Source: Helicobacter bilis (GTDB lineage Bacteria > Campylobacterota > Campylobacteria > Campylobacterales > Helicobacteraceae). Taken from it: DNA of 64,000 nt. Made by a program: the position numbers and the translations under genes. Shown here in pieces: positions 28,135-38,385 of the stretch. A model generated the notes under the pieces. The model did no database searches and was not told the DNA's origin. It saw only the letters and a program-made list of their open reading frames with translations. The stretch's first letter is position 1; each line of letters starts with the position of its first letter. Where the stretch lies: contig NZ_CP019645.1 of the NCBI RefSeq assembly GCF_001999985.1, positions 2,108,001 through 2,172,000 of the forward strand. Direction: 5' to 3'.

Positions 28135-28749
28135 ATGAGTGAAAGCACACAAAAAAAAGAGCAAATAACACTAGAGAGAAACACAAAAGAAACACAGATT
28201 AATTTAACACTTAATATCTATGGGAGTGGCACAAGCGATATACAAACAGGCATTGGCTTTTTTAATCACATGCTTGAGGCGTTTTCAAAACATTCACTTA
28301 TTGATTTAAAACTCATATGCAAGGGTGATCTAGAAGTTGATATGCACCATAGCGTGGAGGATTGTGGTATTGTGCTTGGAGGGGCATTGCATAAAGCTAT
28401 ATTTCCTGTGCAAAATATCGAACGATTTGGAAATGCGGCTGTTGTGATGGATGAAGCTTGTGTATCGTGTGATATTGATATTAGCAATCGTGCATTTTTA
28501 CTCTTTGATATGCAAGCCGCACAGAATGGATTCTATGGTAAAGTGGGGGAATTTGATGTGGAGTTGGTAGAAGAATTTTTCCGTGCGTTTGTCATGCAGG
28601 CTGGGATAAGCACACATATAGTTTTGCAGCGAGGAAAAAATTTGCACCACATTATAGAAGCCGCTTTTAAGGCATTTGCGGTGAGCTTAAGACGAGCGAT
28701 AACAAAAAATGCTTCTATACAGATTCCAAGCACAAAGGGGTGTTTATGA
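28135..28749 (+). CDS. hisB: Imidazoleglycerol-phosphate dehydratase
   Basis: Sixth step of histidine synthesis. Signatures: GIGFFNHMLEAFSKHSLIDL, DMHHSVEDCGIVLGGAL with the manganese-binding His/Glu set, and a second HHIIEAAFKAFAVSLR. At 204 residues it is the monofunctional form without the phosphatase domain. No other his gene is in the window. An A8 run at codons 6-8 might slip. Its TGA overlaps the ATG of kdsC, so the two are translationally coupled. Confidence 0.95.
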   Translation: MSESTQKKEQITLERNTKETQINLTLNIYGSGTSDIQTGIGFFNHMLEAFSKHSLIDLKLICKGDLEVDMHHSVEDCGIVLGGALHKAIFPVQNIERFGNAAVVMDEACVSCDIDISNRAFLLFDMQAAQNGFYGKVGEFDVELVEEFFRAFVMQAGISTHIVLQRGKNLHHIIEAAFKAFAVSLRRAITKNASIQIPSTKGCL

Positions 28750-29228
28750 GTGATATGATAAAAATGATAGTTTTAGATGTCGATGGCACTTTGACAAATG
28801 GGCAGATTGGGCTATTACATGTAAATGGCGTGATTGTTGAGACAAAAAGCTTTAATGTAAAAGATGGCATGGGTATTAGCGAGTGGATTAAGGGCGGTGG
28901 ATTTGTGAGTGTTATTAGCGGTAGGCAGTGCATTTTGACGCAGCATAGGGCAAAGGAGCTTGGCATACATGAGGTGCATTTGGGAGTTGAGGATAAACTT
29001 GCGTGTTTGAAAGAGATTTGCAAAAAATATAAGATTTTGCCTGATAATGTGGCGTGTATCGGCGATGATGTGAATGATTTGAATATGTATGCGTTTTGTC
29101 GTTATAGCTTTGCTCCAGCTGATGCAAGTGATGTTAATAAAATGCGTGCCTCTTTTGTTACACATGCAAAAGGCGGTGAAGGTGCAGTGCGAGAAATGAT
29201 TGATATGTTAGCGAGTATAAGGGATTAG
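28746..29228 (+). CDS. kdsC: KDO-8-phosphate phosphatase
   Basis: HAD-family enzyme that dephosphorylates 3-deoxy-D-manno-octulosonate 8-phosphate for LPS inner core. Nucleophile block IVLDVDGTLTNG, then VKDGMGISEWI, SVISGRQ and the metal-binding GDDVNDLNM. 160 residues, the usual tetrameric C0 type without a cap. Start is the ATG at 28746 within the ATGA overlap with hisB, preceded by AAAGGGG. Confidence 0.93.
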   Translation: MSDMIKMIVLDVDGTLTNGQIGLLHVNGVIVETKSFNVKDGMGISEWIKGGGFVSVISGRQCILTQHRAKELGIHEVHLGVEDKLACLKEICKKYKILPDNVACIGDDVNDLNMYAFCRYSFAPADASDVNKMRASFVTHAKGGEGAVREMIDMLASIRD

Positions 29229-29392
29229 GTTGCAATATGATATTGCGTGGTTTTTTATTGCATTATATCTTTGCGAGATTATGCTACCCATAAAACCTTT
29301 TTATAAGTATAAAATGTTTTAGATTCTAGTATCATGTCGCTCAGTGAAGGATTGCTTTGTTTGCTTTTATTAAACGCTTCAAGGCTGTTTGG

Positions 29393-29441
29393 TCGTTATC
29401 TTACACCGAATCCGTGTAGGCATGTTGGTGTAAGATAACGA
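29393..29441. repeat. Strong perfect inverted repeat between convergent kdsC and mutS2
   Basis: TCGTTATCTTACACC (29393-29407) and GGTGTAAGATAACGA (29427-29441) are exact complements around a 19-base loop. It lies between converging genes, so it may serve as a bidirectional terminator, but no T run follows on either side. Confidence 0.7.
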
Positions 29442-29460
29442 ATATTTAATATAATCCCAT

Positions 29461-31959
29461 CTATCCATTCAGATACACAATCTTAGCACCTAAGCCGCCC
29501 ATGTTTGGTGGGGCTTGTGTATATCCCCTTATATAATCACAAGAATCTAGGAAGTTTTCTACCATTCTTTTTAAGATTCCATTGCCTAAGCCATGTACCA
29601 CAAGCACTTCGCTAAATCTTGCCATAATGGCATGATTTAGAAAATCTTCTAACAGCATTTGTGCTTCTTCTTTTGTATAGCCATGCAAATCAAGCCTTGT
29701 TGTAGCTCTAATATCTGCCTCTAGTTTATAGCCCTGATTGTATAAAATATTAGAATCTTGTTTTATTTGCTTTGAGCTTAGTGGCTTTAGCTCTATGCCT
29801 TTTACACCTTTTAGTCGCACTCCATTTTGTAACTCTATGCTATAAGAATCTTTATGTTGTGCGATGATTTTTGCTATTTTATTTTGATATTGCACTATAT
29901 CATTTAGGCTATATTTTTGCGTGGATTCTATGTTTATCTTTGGGCTTTTTGCTTCATTTTTATGTGCTTTATTGAGAAGTTTATGGATATTTTTCACAAT
30001 CTCTTGTGCGCCTTGCAAGGTGTTAGTATCAAGCTCTTTTAGATTCTGCAATGCTTTTAGATTCCCGCTTGATTGCTTGGCTAACATTTTTATTTCTTTT
30101 ATAGCTTCGTTATAGTGTCTTTTTAATGTTAGGCTTTGTTCTTCAAACCTTGCTTTTAGCTTACTTTTTGTGTGTTCTAGCTCTTGTATTTTAGAATCTT
30201 GCTCTTTTATTAGGGCTTGAAGTTTTAGTGAATCTTGCTTATTTTTGGTGATTTGCGTATGTGATTCTTCAATTAATCTTTCTAGCTTGTTTGCTTCATC
30301 GCCATGCACTTTTTTGGCTTCATCGATTATTTCTTGTGGGATTCCATACTGCTTTGCACACTCTAGGGCGTAGCTCTTACCTATGCCCTCTATAAAGCTA
30401 AAAGTAGGACATGCCCTTTTGTAGTCATAAGTGGCTGCAAGCAGTCTTGTATGGATATTATCCGCCATCAAAGCGGCTAAATGCTTATGATGCGTGGTAA
30501 CGATTAGCTTTGTGCTATTTGCTAAAAACTTTTCTAAAATCACTTTGTAAAGACTAGCCGCCTCGCTAGAATCTGTGCCTATCTCAATCTCATCAATGCC
30601 TAGTATCATATCCTTTTGTGATAATAATGCACTAATTTCTTGTATGCGACCTGAAAATGTAGAAATATCATTATGAGAATCTTGTGGATCTTGAGCGATA
30701 ATGTGGATATTTTTCATAAAGGGGAGTTGTGATTTAGCCGCATTTATACGCATGGGGATATAAAGCTTTGCACACCATAAGGCACTTAAAATGCTTTTTA
30801 AAAGCATAGTCTTACCCCCAGCATTCACACCTGTAATCATTAAAAGATTTGTAGGCATAGATACATTTAAAGGGATAGGATTTTTTAGGCTTGGATGTGC
30901 GTATTCATGCAGGGTGATTGAAGTGTTTTTATTGTCTGCAAATACAAAAGAATAGTTAAAATCCTTTGCAAAATGCAGCCTTGCTAACGCCCTATCCATA
31001 AAGTCATATTCAGTATTAATGAAACGCAAAAAATGTATATGTTTGCTTAGAATCTTGCTGTATTCCTTTGCTAGATATAAAAGCCGCTCTTCTATCTTGT
31101 CCTGTAAAATGTGAATGTGAGATTCTATAGATTCTAAACTCAAAGGCACAATGTAGAAAAAGCCATGCATTGAGCGACCAATCACTCGTGCATGTAAGAC
31201 ATTTGCATAGCCAGCACGCACTAAAAGCGTTGCATTATCTTCAAAAAAGTGGATTTGCTTATCGACCAGATATTCTTGCAAATTGCTTGTATGTAGAATG
31301 CTATATAGCCTTTCTTGCTTTTCTTTATGCTTATTCTCAAGGGCTTTATATAGGGTGTTTAGCTCACTATCTGCTTCTTTATTTAAATAGCTTTGTGGTG
31401 ATGTGCTATTTTGCTTAGAAGTAAATACAAAAAATGCTAACAAAGAAGTAATCTCACTTGGGAAAACAAACTTATTGATATATTCTTTTAAATACTCATT
31501 GTCTATATCATCTCTTTTTGCAAAATCATAGAAAAACTTTATCATACATAAACATTGAAAAATATCATAAAGTCGCAATACCCCGCCTTTTGCGAGACTT
31601 AGAATCTCATTATTAAGCAAACCAACTTTTGGTAACTTTAAAGATTCTATATTGCTATAAGTATCAAGGGCTTGTATCAATGCCTTTAGCTTTTCATGTG
31701 AGGGGATATGGAGTATATGAGAGAGCGTTTTATCATCTTTTAATAGAATCTCGTTTTCATTTATAAGGGCTTTATTTGTATTTATCTGCCTTGAGAAATA
31801 AGCACTAAAAGTGTCTAAAAAGCCTTGTAAGCCAAGCTTTGTGAAATTTTGCTTAAGAATCTTTAATACATTAGAATCTGTTGTATTTTGGAGATTCTGT
31901 ATAGTGGCTTTTGTGAGGGCTTTAGGCTTAATTTCTGTTTGTTTTTTCTTTTTACTCAT
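29461..31959 (-). CDS. mutS2: MutS2 family DNA endonuclease
   Basis: ATPase with a C-terminal Smr nuclease; in Helicobacter MutS2 limits homologous recombination and repairs 8-oxoguanine rather than mismatches. Walker A is ITGVNAGGKTMLLKSI, Walker B is MILGIDEIEIGTDSSEA, and the Smr domain holds RLDLHGYTKEEAQMLLEDFL and VVHGLGNGILKRMV. A long coiled coil precedes Smr. 832 residues, about 70 more than I recall for H. pylori. The small membrane protein gene upstream (11 bases) is probably cotranscribed. Confidence 0.95.
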   Translation of the reverse strand: MSKKKKQTEIKPKALTKATIQNLQNTTDSNVLKILKQNFTKLGLQGFLDTFSAYFSRQINTNKALINENEILLKDDKTLSHILHIPSHEKLKALIQALDTYSNIESLKLPKVGLLNNEILSLAKGGVLRLYDIFQCLCMIKFFYDFAKRDDIDNEYLKEYINKFVFPSEITSLLAFFVFTSKQNSTSPQSYLNKEADSELNTLYKALENKHKEKQERLYSILHTSNLQEYLVDKQIHFFEDNATLLVRAGYANVLHARVIGRSMHGFFYIVPLSLESIESHIHILQDKIEERLLYLAKEYSKILSKHIHFLRFINTEYDFMDRALARLHFAKDFNYSFVFADNKNTSITLHEYAHPSLKNPIPLNVSMPTNLLMITGVNAGGKTMLLKSILSALWCAKLYIPMRINAAKSQLPFMKNIHIIAQDPQDSHNDISTFSGRIQEISALLSQKDMILGIDEIEIGTDSSEAASLYKVILEKFLANSTKLIVTTHHKHLAALMADNIHTRLLAATYDYKRACPTFSFIEGIGKSYALECAKQYGIPQEIIDEAKKVHGDEANKLERLIEESHTQITKNKQDSLKLQALIKEQDSKIQELEHTKSKLKARFEEQSLTLKRHYNEAIKEIKMLAKQSSGNLKALQNLKELDTNTLQGAQEIVKNIHKLLNKAHKNEAKSPKINIESTQKYSLNDIVQYQNKIAKIIAQHKDSYSIELQNGVRLKGVKGIELKPLSSKQIKQDSNILYNQGYKLEADIRATTRLDLHGYTKEEAQMLLEDFLNHAIMARFSEVLVVHGLGNGILKRMVENFLDSCDYIRGYTQAPPNMGGLGAKIVYLNG

Positions 31960-31970
31960 ATTTGCTTCTT

Positions 31971-32384
31971 TTAGTCGTTAATGAAGTCAGAATCATAGGT
32001 CGTTACATGCTGCGTGCATGAGAGAATAGGCACATTTAAACCTTTCACATTTGGGTCTTTTGTGGAATCTTTGCCAGAAAATGTGCCTAATTCCTCAAAA
32101 TACACAAAGTTTGATTTATGCACATGCACTTCTGTGTTGTCCTGCATACAAACAAGTGTTTCATTGTTGTAAAAAGCTTGTTTAAATTCTATAGTTTTTG
32201 CTTGTATAATGCTTTGCTTTTGTGCATGGCTAATCACACCGCAAGCACAACAAAACGCTATGATTGCAATGCTATATTTAACCCCCTTTTTTACGCTTTC
32301 TATTTGATATAAAACTACACAAAACAGCACAAAGCTAAACAATACGCTAATAATAATCACAATGAAATCAAATGCATTTTGCAC
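31971..32384 (-). CDS. Small two-helix membrane protein, unknown
   Basis: 137 residues with two membrane helices near the N-terminus (DFIVIIISVLFSFVLFCVVL and KYSIAIIAFCCACGVIS) and a soluble tail of about 80 residues. Not recognised. It sits 11 bases before mutS2 on the same strand, suggesting one transcript, but nothing in its sequence ties it to DNA metabolism. Confidence 0.65.
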   Translation of the reverse strand: MQNAFDFIVIIISVLFSFVLFCVVLYQIESVKKGVKYSIAIIAFCCACGVISHAQKQSIIQAKTIEFKQAFYNNETLVCMQDNTEVHVHKSNFVYFEELGTFSGKDSTKDPNVKGLNVPILSCTQHVTTYDSDFIND

Positions 32385-32510
32385 AAAAACCCCTAATTTG
32401 ACTTAGCTTAGTAAAGGCGAAATTATAGCATTAAAAATAAAATGACTTTTGATTTGGGTGTAAATCTAAAAACACTTAGAATCTGTCTAGATTCTAATAT
32501 TTAATCCTAT

Positions 32511-33611
32511 TTAGATTCTAACTACACCCCTATTTATTGCACCAATCCTTAAATAATACACACCAACACCTATAATCAAAAAAAGCCAAAATGGCAACAT
32601 TTGTGCGATAAGATCCAGACTATACGCGCTATCAATACCATAATTTGCTTGTTGCAAATACAGCTTCATAAAATATGAAATAGGCAATATTTGACTCCAA
32701 AATGACGCAAAGACTTCCATGCTATTTTGTGGATAGGTAATACCTGCAAATGCAAGAGATGGAGCGGTATAAGCGGCTATTACACTGATTGTTTTGGAAG
32801 TGTGTTTAAGGATTGATTGAAAGCATATGACAATGCTAGATATTGCCCCAGCAAATACCCCTAATCCAAGCAGGACGATATACATATTCCCCTCTCTAGG
32901 ATAGCCCAAAGCCCCAAAAACAGCAAGCATAATAATACCCCAAAAGAGTGCTACACCAATGTTTAACGCAAATTTTAATAGCAGAGATTTTATACTTTTT
33001 GGCGTAGTATTAATGAGATTTAGCATACCAACCGCCACTAGAATCTGCCACATACAAGGCAACATAATCGTAAGCAGAAATTGTGCGTAATCATTGCGTG
33101 GATTAAAGAGGGCTTCAATCTTTGGGATAATAGGCATAGCCTTTGCTTTTGCGATATTCATATTTGCATCTTTTGCAAGATTCTTACCAACAGAGCTTAT
33201 TGCATTAAAAGTCGTTAGGGCTTGTAGCATCGCACTATTTATTGCCTTGCCGATAAGCACAAATTGTGCATTATAATAAATGCCAATATTTACCCCTACA
33301 CCTTTTCTAATGTGTGCTTGAAAATTATTTGGAATCACAACGATTCCATAAATCTTTCCTTGATTGAGATCGAGTTTTGCTTCATGTAGCGAGTTATATT
33401 GCTTTGCAATCTGTGTAGCCGGTGCGGATTCTATATAGAATTGCAAATCACGACTAAGTGAGCTTTTATCATTATCAACAACGCCAATAGGTAAATCTGT
33501 GGGTATGCTATGAAAGAAAATGCTATATGCAAGTATGCCTAAAAATGGCGGCAACACAAGCCATACAATGCAAAACATGCGATATTGCTTTATCAGATTT
33601 AAATATTTCAT
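32511..33611 (-). CDS. ABC-2 type transporter permease (YhhJ-like)
   Basis: Inner-membrane permease with one N-terminal helix, a large extracytoplasmic domain (about 40-180, with LPIGVVDNDKSSLSRDL) and five or so C-terminal helices; the block MLPCMWQILVAVGMLNLI is typical. Such permeases export drugs or lipids with a separate ATPase and often a HlyD-type adaptor and TolC. None of those partners is adjacent, so it may work with products encoded elsewhere. 366 residues. H. pylori has two neighbouring genes of this kind. Confidence 0.82.
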   Translation of the reverse strand: MKYLNLIKQYRMFCIVWLVLPPFLGILAYSIFFHSIPTDLPIGVVDNDKSSLSRDLQFYIESAPATQIAKQYNSLHEAKLDLNQGKIYGIVVIPNNFQAHIRKGVGVNIGIYYNAQFVLIGKAINSAMLQALTTFNAISSVGKNLAKDANMNIAKAKAMPIIPKIEALFNPRNDYAQFLLTIMLPCMWQILVAVGMLNLINTTPKSIKSLLLKFALNIGVALFWGIIMLAVFGALGYPREGNMYIVLLGLGVFAGAISSIVICFQSILKHTSKTISVIAAYTAPSLAFAGITYPQNSMEVFASFWSQILPISYFMKLYLQQANYGIDSAYSLDLIAQMLPFWLFLIIGVGVYYLRIGAINRGVVRI

Positions 33612-33667
33612 ATCTCCCTCAAGTCCTTAAAATCACACATTATACACTATGGATTTTAATATATGAC

Positions 33668-34045
33668 TTAATCTCTTGAAATCGCAAACATGAAAGTGAA
33701 TCCATTATTTTTTCGGCGAAATTTCGCTCTCATTCCTACCTTGCAATGCTGCAAAATATCTGGCTTTTCTATGTATAGTGTAAGCGTTTTAATCTTTTTA
33801 AATGTCTTAAAACAAGTAGCGGCAATATCGTTTAATGCTTCCTCAAGTAAGCCATATTGCTTTGTTTGCACACATTCTATTATTGTATTTGCTACCCTCG
33901 CATAATCTAAATAATCTTTAGAATCTTTGTAGCGATACTTTATCTTTGCTGATATATTTATCTTTTGTGGTTTTTGTCTTTCTTCAGGTAAGATTCCAAT
34001 GATTGCCTCAAAGCTTAAATCCTTAATCAAAATACACATTTTCAT
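33668..34045 (-). CDS. folB: Dihydroneopterin aldolase
   Basis: Cleaves dihydroneopterin in folate synthesis. IKDLSFEAIIGILPEERQKPQKINI matches the family start (catalytic Glu and Tyr region), LDYARVANTIIECV and the lysine in TLYIEKPDIL follow in order. 125 residues, the usual size. It lies 57 bp upstream of, and on the same strand as, the ABC-2 permease gene. Confidence 0.85.
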   Translation of the reverse strand: MKMCILIKDLSFEAIIGILPEERQKPQKINISAKIKYRYKDSKDYLDYARVANTIIECVQTKQYGLLEEALNDIAATCFKTFKKIKTLTLYIEKPDILQHCKVGMRAKFRRKNNGFTFMFAISRD

Positions 34046-34204
34046 AATTTGTATATGTCCTTATTCAAAATGTTTTTAATATATAGAATCAATGTTAATT
34101 TTTAGAAACTGCGTTTAACTTAAAACTTTTATAAATAAACAATAGCTGTGTTCTTTAATTAAAACCTAATACTTTTACATCTTTTCGCATTCTCTCATTT
34201 ACCC

Positions 34205-34232
34205 TTGATTTGTTTTTTTTTTTTTGTAGAAT
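34205..34232 (+). promoter_or_regulatory. Promoter with T13 tract between -35 and -10 boxes
   Basis: TTGATT (34205-34210) and TAGAAT (34227-34232) are separated by 16 bases, 13 of which are a T run. Any slip changes the spacing and helical phase of the boxes. Confidence 0.55.
34213..34225 (+). repeat. T13 homopolymeric tract
   Basis: Thirteen consecutive T, 39 bases before the start of an outer-membrane protein gene and inside the presumed promoter spacer. Confidence 0.95.
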
Positions 34233-34264
34233 GCCAACTTCATTACAAATTTTAAGGAGAAATC

Positions 34265-34891
34265 ATGAGATTTAAAAAGAGTATAAAGACAAGTGTTTTA
34301 TCATTGGCACTTATTTCTAGTATGGCTTATGCCGATGGATTAAAAGAGGAAAAAAGTGGTGGTTTTGTTGGTTTGCAGGCTGGGACTTCGCTTTTGCAAC
34401 AGAAAAATGAGTATCATTGGACAAGTAACAGGAACACTTATAGATATAGCTATACAACTGCAGCGTATGGTGTGCTTGGTGGTTATGAGTATTGGTTTAG
34501 TAATAGTTTAGGTGCGCGTGGTTATGCACTCTTTAGTGGGGCTAATTTCTATGTTATGCAATTTGGCGTTGGTGCCGATGTGATATACAACATTACAAAT
34601 GTTGCTGATGGGAATCTAGGCGTTATAGCTGGTTTGCAAGTGGGTGGTGTGTATTGGCTAAACTCATGGTATTGGTGGGGTAGCTCTAGTAATCAAAACT
34701 CACTAGCGTTTGATATGGCATTAAATATTGGTGTGCGTTGGACTCAAAATGAGCATGTGATAGAGTTGCTTGGCAAGATTCCATTTATAGAAGCACATAC
34801 TGGCACATATCTTTATAGTGATGGCGATAAAAACGAATATTATTCAAAAGAGACTTTCTCATTTGTTGCGCGTTATATGTATAGATTCTAA
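34265..34891 (+). CDS. Outer-membrane beta-barrel protein, phase-variable promoter
   Basis: 208 residues with a signal peptide cut after SSMAYA. The mature part has alternating strands (GGFVGLQAGTSLL, YGVLGGYEYWFSNSLGARGY, LGVIAGLQVGGVYWL) and ends in FVARYMYRF, the aromatic C-terminus needed by the BAM machine. This fits a small eight-strand barrel of the Helicobacter OMP type; function may be adhesion or structural. AAGGAG lies 5 bases before the ATG. Expression may be switched by the T13 tract upstream. Confidence 0.8.
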   Translation: MRFKKSIKTSVLSLALISSMAYADGLKEEKSGGFVGLQAGTSLLQQKNEYHWTSNRNTYRYSYTTAAYGVLGGYEYWFSNSLGARGYALFSGANFYVMQFGVGADVIYNITNVADGNLGVIAGLQVGGVYWLNSWYWWGSSSNQNSLAFDMALNIGVRWTQNEHVIELLGKIPFIEAHTGTYLYSDGDKNEYYSKETFSFVARYMYRF

Positions 34892-34951
34892 GATTATCAT
34901 CAAACTCTGCTTTACTGCCATATTGTCATGGCATTTATCCTTACTTAATTA

Positions 34952-34985
34952 TTGCGTTGTTGTTTTTGTTAGATTATCAACGCAA
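34952..34985 (+). repeat. Hairpin TTGCGTTG / CAACGCAA after the barrel gene
   Basis: Perfect 8-bp arms at 34952-34959 and 34978-34985. The same TGCGTTGT word opens repeated elements elsewhere in the window (26690, 40741, 52576). It may be a weak terminator or a repeat remnant. Confidence 0.4.
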
Positions 34986-35167
34986 GCTTTCCTTATCAAA
35001 CAATAAAATGGCATAATAAACCTGCATTGCAATATACAATATTATAGTGCATAAAATACACAAAATACATATTTACAATGCTTTTATGCTATAAAAAAGA
35101 CAACTTTTTGTTTTTTTGTGTATGATATTTACGCTTACTTGTTTATCACAATATAAAAGGCTACTCA

Positions 35168-37114
35168 ATGACGAAACTAGGAATCAACGCAAAGGTATCT
35201 ATCAGCACGACTTTAATGGTGCTTGTGAGTTTTAGCATTTTGGCGTGGTTTGTGTATTTTAACGCACAAAAAACCATTACACTCATTGAGTATGAGACGC
35301 AAGAAAAGCAAGTAACGCAACTAGAAAATCTCATAGATGTCTATATTGATGAGAAAAAACGCCTTATTAATAAACTTGCAAAAGAAGCCCTTGCAAGTGG
35401 CTTAAATGAATCTCAAATGACACAAAATCTCCGCCTTATCCAAGAATCAGGGGATTTTAATCTTACTTATATCGGTATAGAATCTAGCGGGAGAATGCTA
35501 TGGGGCAATGGCAAACACCAATACCCACAAGATGGCTATGACCCCCGCACACAAAGTTGGTATCAAATCCCCAAAAATTCACTCAAAGATGAGGTGCTAA
35601 GTGAGCCGTGGATACAAAACTCATATAAGATTCCAGTTTTTGGCTTTGCCTCTCCGCTGATTGAAAATGGCAAATTCATCGGTGTGGCTAGTAGCGATAT
35701 TGCCCTAAAATCGCTCAATGCCTATATCCACGCACAAGATGAGAATACAAACGAACAGGAGATTATCATCATAGACAAAAATGGCAATTATGTTAGCCAT
35801 AATGATGAGAGTAAGATTTTGCAAAGTGATGAGTTGGCTCAAGCGATAAAAAGTAGCTTTAATGCGGACACACCGACTTTTAAACTAGATTCTAATATCG
35901 CAACTTGTAAGGTAGAATCTCAAACGCAATGGCTGCTTTGCTCCATTATCCCAGAATCTCGCATTGCCGATAAGCTTAGTCAAAACAACAAACCTATTTT
36001 CATTATGCTAGGCATTTTTGCCTTTATTCTTGTGGTGGCATTGTATGTGATTTTGGCGTATTTGCTAAAGCCCATTAGACGCATTAAAAAGAGTTTGCTA
36101 GAGTTTTTTGACTTTTTAAATCACAAGCAAAAAAGTGTGAATCCTTTGAAACTCCGCAGTGGCGATGAGTTTCAAGAAATGGCAGAAGCGATCAATGAAA
36201 ATGTAGAGACAATCCAGCATAATCTCTTAAAGGATACAAAGAGTTTGCAGGAATTTTTCCAAGCGGTTGAGAATATCAAGCAGGGGCATTTGCATTTGCA
36301 GATACAGACAAATGCGAATAATCCGCAGCTAACGCAACTTGGCGTGCTGTTTAATGAAATGCTAACTTCCCTTGATGAGAATGTCTCGCGTGTGCTTGTG
36401 ATTTTGAAGCGATATGCAGACAATGACTTTCAAAAGCAAGAGAGTGGGTCAGCACAGAATCTGCAAGGCGAACTTCAAGCGATGAATGAAGGTGTGGGGC
36501 ATTTGGGCGAAGAGATACGCAAAATGCTTTTTACTAGCCTTGATTTTGCAAAATCGCTAAATCTTAAGGCAAAAGAGCTAGAAGATTCTGTAATGGCGAT
36601 GAGTGAAAGCACACAGAAGCAAAGTAAGTCGCTAGAAGAGACGGCAAATGCGGTAAGAGAGATTACAGAATCTATGCAGGGTGTTGATAGTAAGGCGCAA
36701 GAAGTGGTGCAGCAGGGCGATGATATTAAAAAGATTCTAGGATTTATCGCAGAGATTGCCGACCAGACTAACTTACTTGCTTTGAATGCGGCGATTGAAG
36801 CGGCAAGGGCAGGGGAGCACGGGCGGGGCTTTGCAGTCGTAGCTGATGAAGTGAGAAACTTGGCTGAACGCACACAAAAAAGCCTTGGCGAGATAGGGGC
36901 AAGTGTGAATTTGCTTGTGCAAAGTATCAATGATATGGGCGAGGCAATTAAGGTGCAAATGGAGGGTATTGAGCATATCAATGAAAGCATTGTTGAGCTA
37001 GAAGAGATAACAAATCACAACACCCAAACCGCACATAAGACGCAAGAGATTAGCCTAGGTGTAGAGCATATCGCACAAGATATTTTACAAGATGCAAATA
37101 TGAAGAAGTTTTAG
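35168..37114 (+). CDS. Methyl-accepting chemotaxis protein with dCache sensor
   Basis: Transmembrane chemoreceptor. Helix 1 is about residues 10-30; a periplasmic dCache-like domain runs to about 270 ([15 protein letters not shown] and [22 protein letters not shown] are typical); helix 2 is about 274-298; a HAMP-like linker and a long coiled coil follow. The signalling tip is [20 protein letters not shown] near 526-545, with [19 protein letters not shown] after it. 648 residues. Ligand unknown; dCache domains often bind amino acids or organic acids. TATGAT at 35121-35126 is a likely -10 box. Monocistronic. Confidence 0.95.
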   Translation: MTKLGINAKVSISTTLMVLVSFSILAWFVYFNAQKTITLIEYETQEKQVTQLENLIDVYIDEKKRLINKLAKEALASGLNESQMTQNLRLIQESGDFNLTYIGIESSGRMLWGNGKHQYPQDGYDPRTQSWYQIPKNSLKDEVLSEPWIQNSYKIPVFGFASPLIENGKFIGVASSDIALKSLNAYIHAQDENTNEQEIIIIDKNGNYVSHNDESKILQSDELAQAIKSSFNADTPTFKLDSNIATCKVESQTQWLLCSIIPESRIADKLSQNNKPIFIMLGIFAFILVVALYVILAYLLKPIRRIKKSLLEFFDFLNHKQKSVNPLKLRSGDEFQEMAEAINENVETIQHNLLKDTKSLQEFFQAVENIKQGHLHLQIQTNANNPQLTQLGVLFNEMLTSLDENVSRVLVILKRYADNDFQKQESGSAQNLQGELQAMNEGVGHLGEEIRKMLFTSLDFAKSLNLKAKELEDSVMAMSESTQKQSKSLEETANAVREITESMQGVDSKAQEVVQQGDDIKKILGFIAEIADQTNLLALNAAIEAARAGEHGRGFAVVADEVRNLAERTQKSLGEIGASVNLLVQSINDMGEAIKVQMEGIEHINESIVELEEITNHNTQTAHKTQEISLGVEHIAQDILQDANMKKF

Positions 37115-37528
37115 GGCTTTGTTTTGCAATGTCATTTTTGTGGGATAAATTTTGTGTTTAGAATCTTTGTATTAAGACTAGATTCTAAGAAATTTAAGTT
37201 TGTAGAAATGTTAAGAGTTGTTTGTAAAATCAATGCCATAAAACTTACAAAATGACTATAGCCACCGCATAAGAAGTAGTATCAAATTCTTACAAAATCT
37301 ATCAAAGGTGAGATTAAGATTAGATTTTATTGCTTATACATATTTTTTTACAAACAAAATTCTATGATCTTATTGAATCTTATTTATAAAGCCTATATCA
37401 ATTTTTAAGTAAATCTCTACAAAGTGGAATAAATCTGCAATAGGATTAAAAGATTTAACAATGAGATTTTAGGCTTCTTATTTTTTATCAAAATAAAATC
37501 TTTGTTATATTTAGCTACAACTTAACGC
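37115..37528. other. Intergenic between convergent genes, nothing recognised
   Basis: AT-rich and closed in all frames. It contains AGAATCT/AGATTCT-type words (for example near 37161 and 37180) but no clear hairpin, tRNA or other RNA gene. Confidence 0.4.
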
Positions 37529-38242
37529 CTATATATCCCCATCTACATTGCTCCCAAATATACTATCAAATTCTACGCCACCATCTGTTATCATCATCAA
37601 ATAGCGTGAAAATAGCTCATTTACACGCATTTTTAAGAATCCTAACCGAGCATTACTTGTGTGAATACTATATATCGTGCCACCGCCATTTATATCATAG
37701 ATATGTGCGTGATGTTTCCGTATGTATGCCTCATAGCTATCGCGGAGTTTGAGCCACGCTCTTTGCTCTTCTAGCAGTGTGTCTTGCCCTTTTTGCCCCT
37801 TTTTTATATTTTGAATATTGGGCTCGTGGGAGAAAGCCCCTGTTGGTGTGGTTTTGTTTTGCTTTTTTACTTCAGCGCGGTAGAGTTTGTAGTATTTGTT
37901 TAAAAGCTTGTCATACTCATCATAGCCATAATTAAGTGAAGCTAAAATGCCTTGTGTTGAGCCTAGCACTTCGCCTAAGTTATTCACTTCACAATCAATC
38001 CGTGCTACTTCAAATTTATAGATTTGCTCTATCTTACTTAAATCCTTGAAATTATCTTTAAAGACTTCCTTATTGCATTCTTTGTTGATATACTCTTGCT
38101 TGTCTTTGCTTACATTATATTCCTTAAACAACTTTTGCAAGCTCTCATTAGCAAAAGCTATATTTGCAAATATTGCAAACGCTAAAATCTTGATTTTTGT
38201 TCCTGTTGTGCTAACTTTAAATAACCTTGTAAAAATATTCAT
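37529..38242 (-). CDS. Exported LprI-like (DUF1311) protein
   Basis: 237 residues with a signal peptide (KILAFAIFANIAFA). The C-terminal half has LLNKYYKLYRAEVKK and LLEEQRAWLKLRDSYEAYI, the helical pattern of the LprI/DUF1311 domain seen in lysozyme-inhibitor lipoproteins. Cysteines at about residues 56 and 83 (INKECNK, RIDCEV) may pair. No lipobox, so it is probably soluble in the periplasm. Lysozyme inhibition is known for one family member only and is not established here. Confidence 0.72.
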   Translation of the reverse strand: MNIFTRLFKVSTTGTKIKILAFAIFANIAFANESLQKLFKEYNVSKDKQEYINKECNKEVFKDNFKDLSKIEQIYKFEVARIDCEVNNLGEVLGSTQGILASLNYGYDEYDKLLNKYYKLYRAEVKKQNKTTPTGAFSHEPNIQNIKKGQKGQDTLLEEQRAWLKLRDSYEAYIRKHHAHIYDINGGGTIYSIHTSNARLGFLKMRVNELFSRYLMMITDGGVEFDSIFGSNVDGDI

Positions 38243-38385
38243 AATGCCACCTTGATTTGTTTATTTTGCAAACAGAGATTCTGTTATATAAACATTACGA
38301 TTAAAACTGATATGTGTGATTTTGCATGAAAACTCAAAAATATTTGTGAATTTTTCACGGAATACTTAATTTAGAAAAACAAAAC

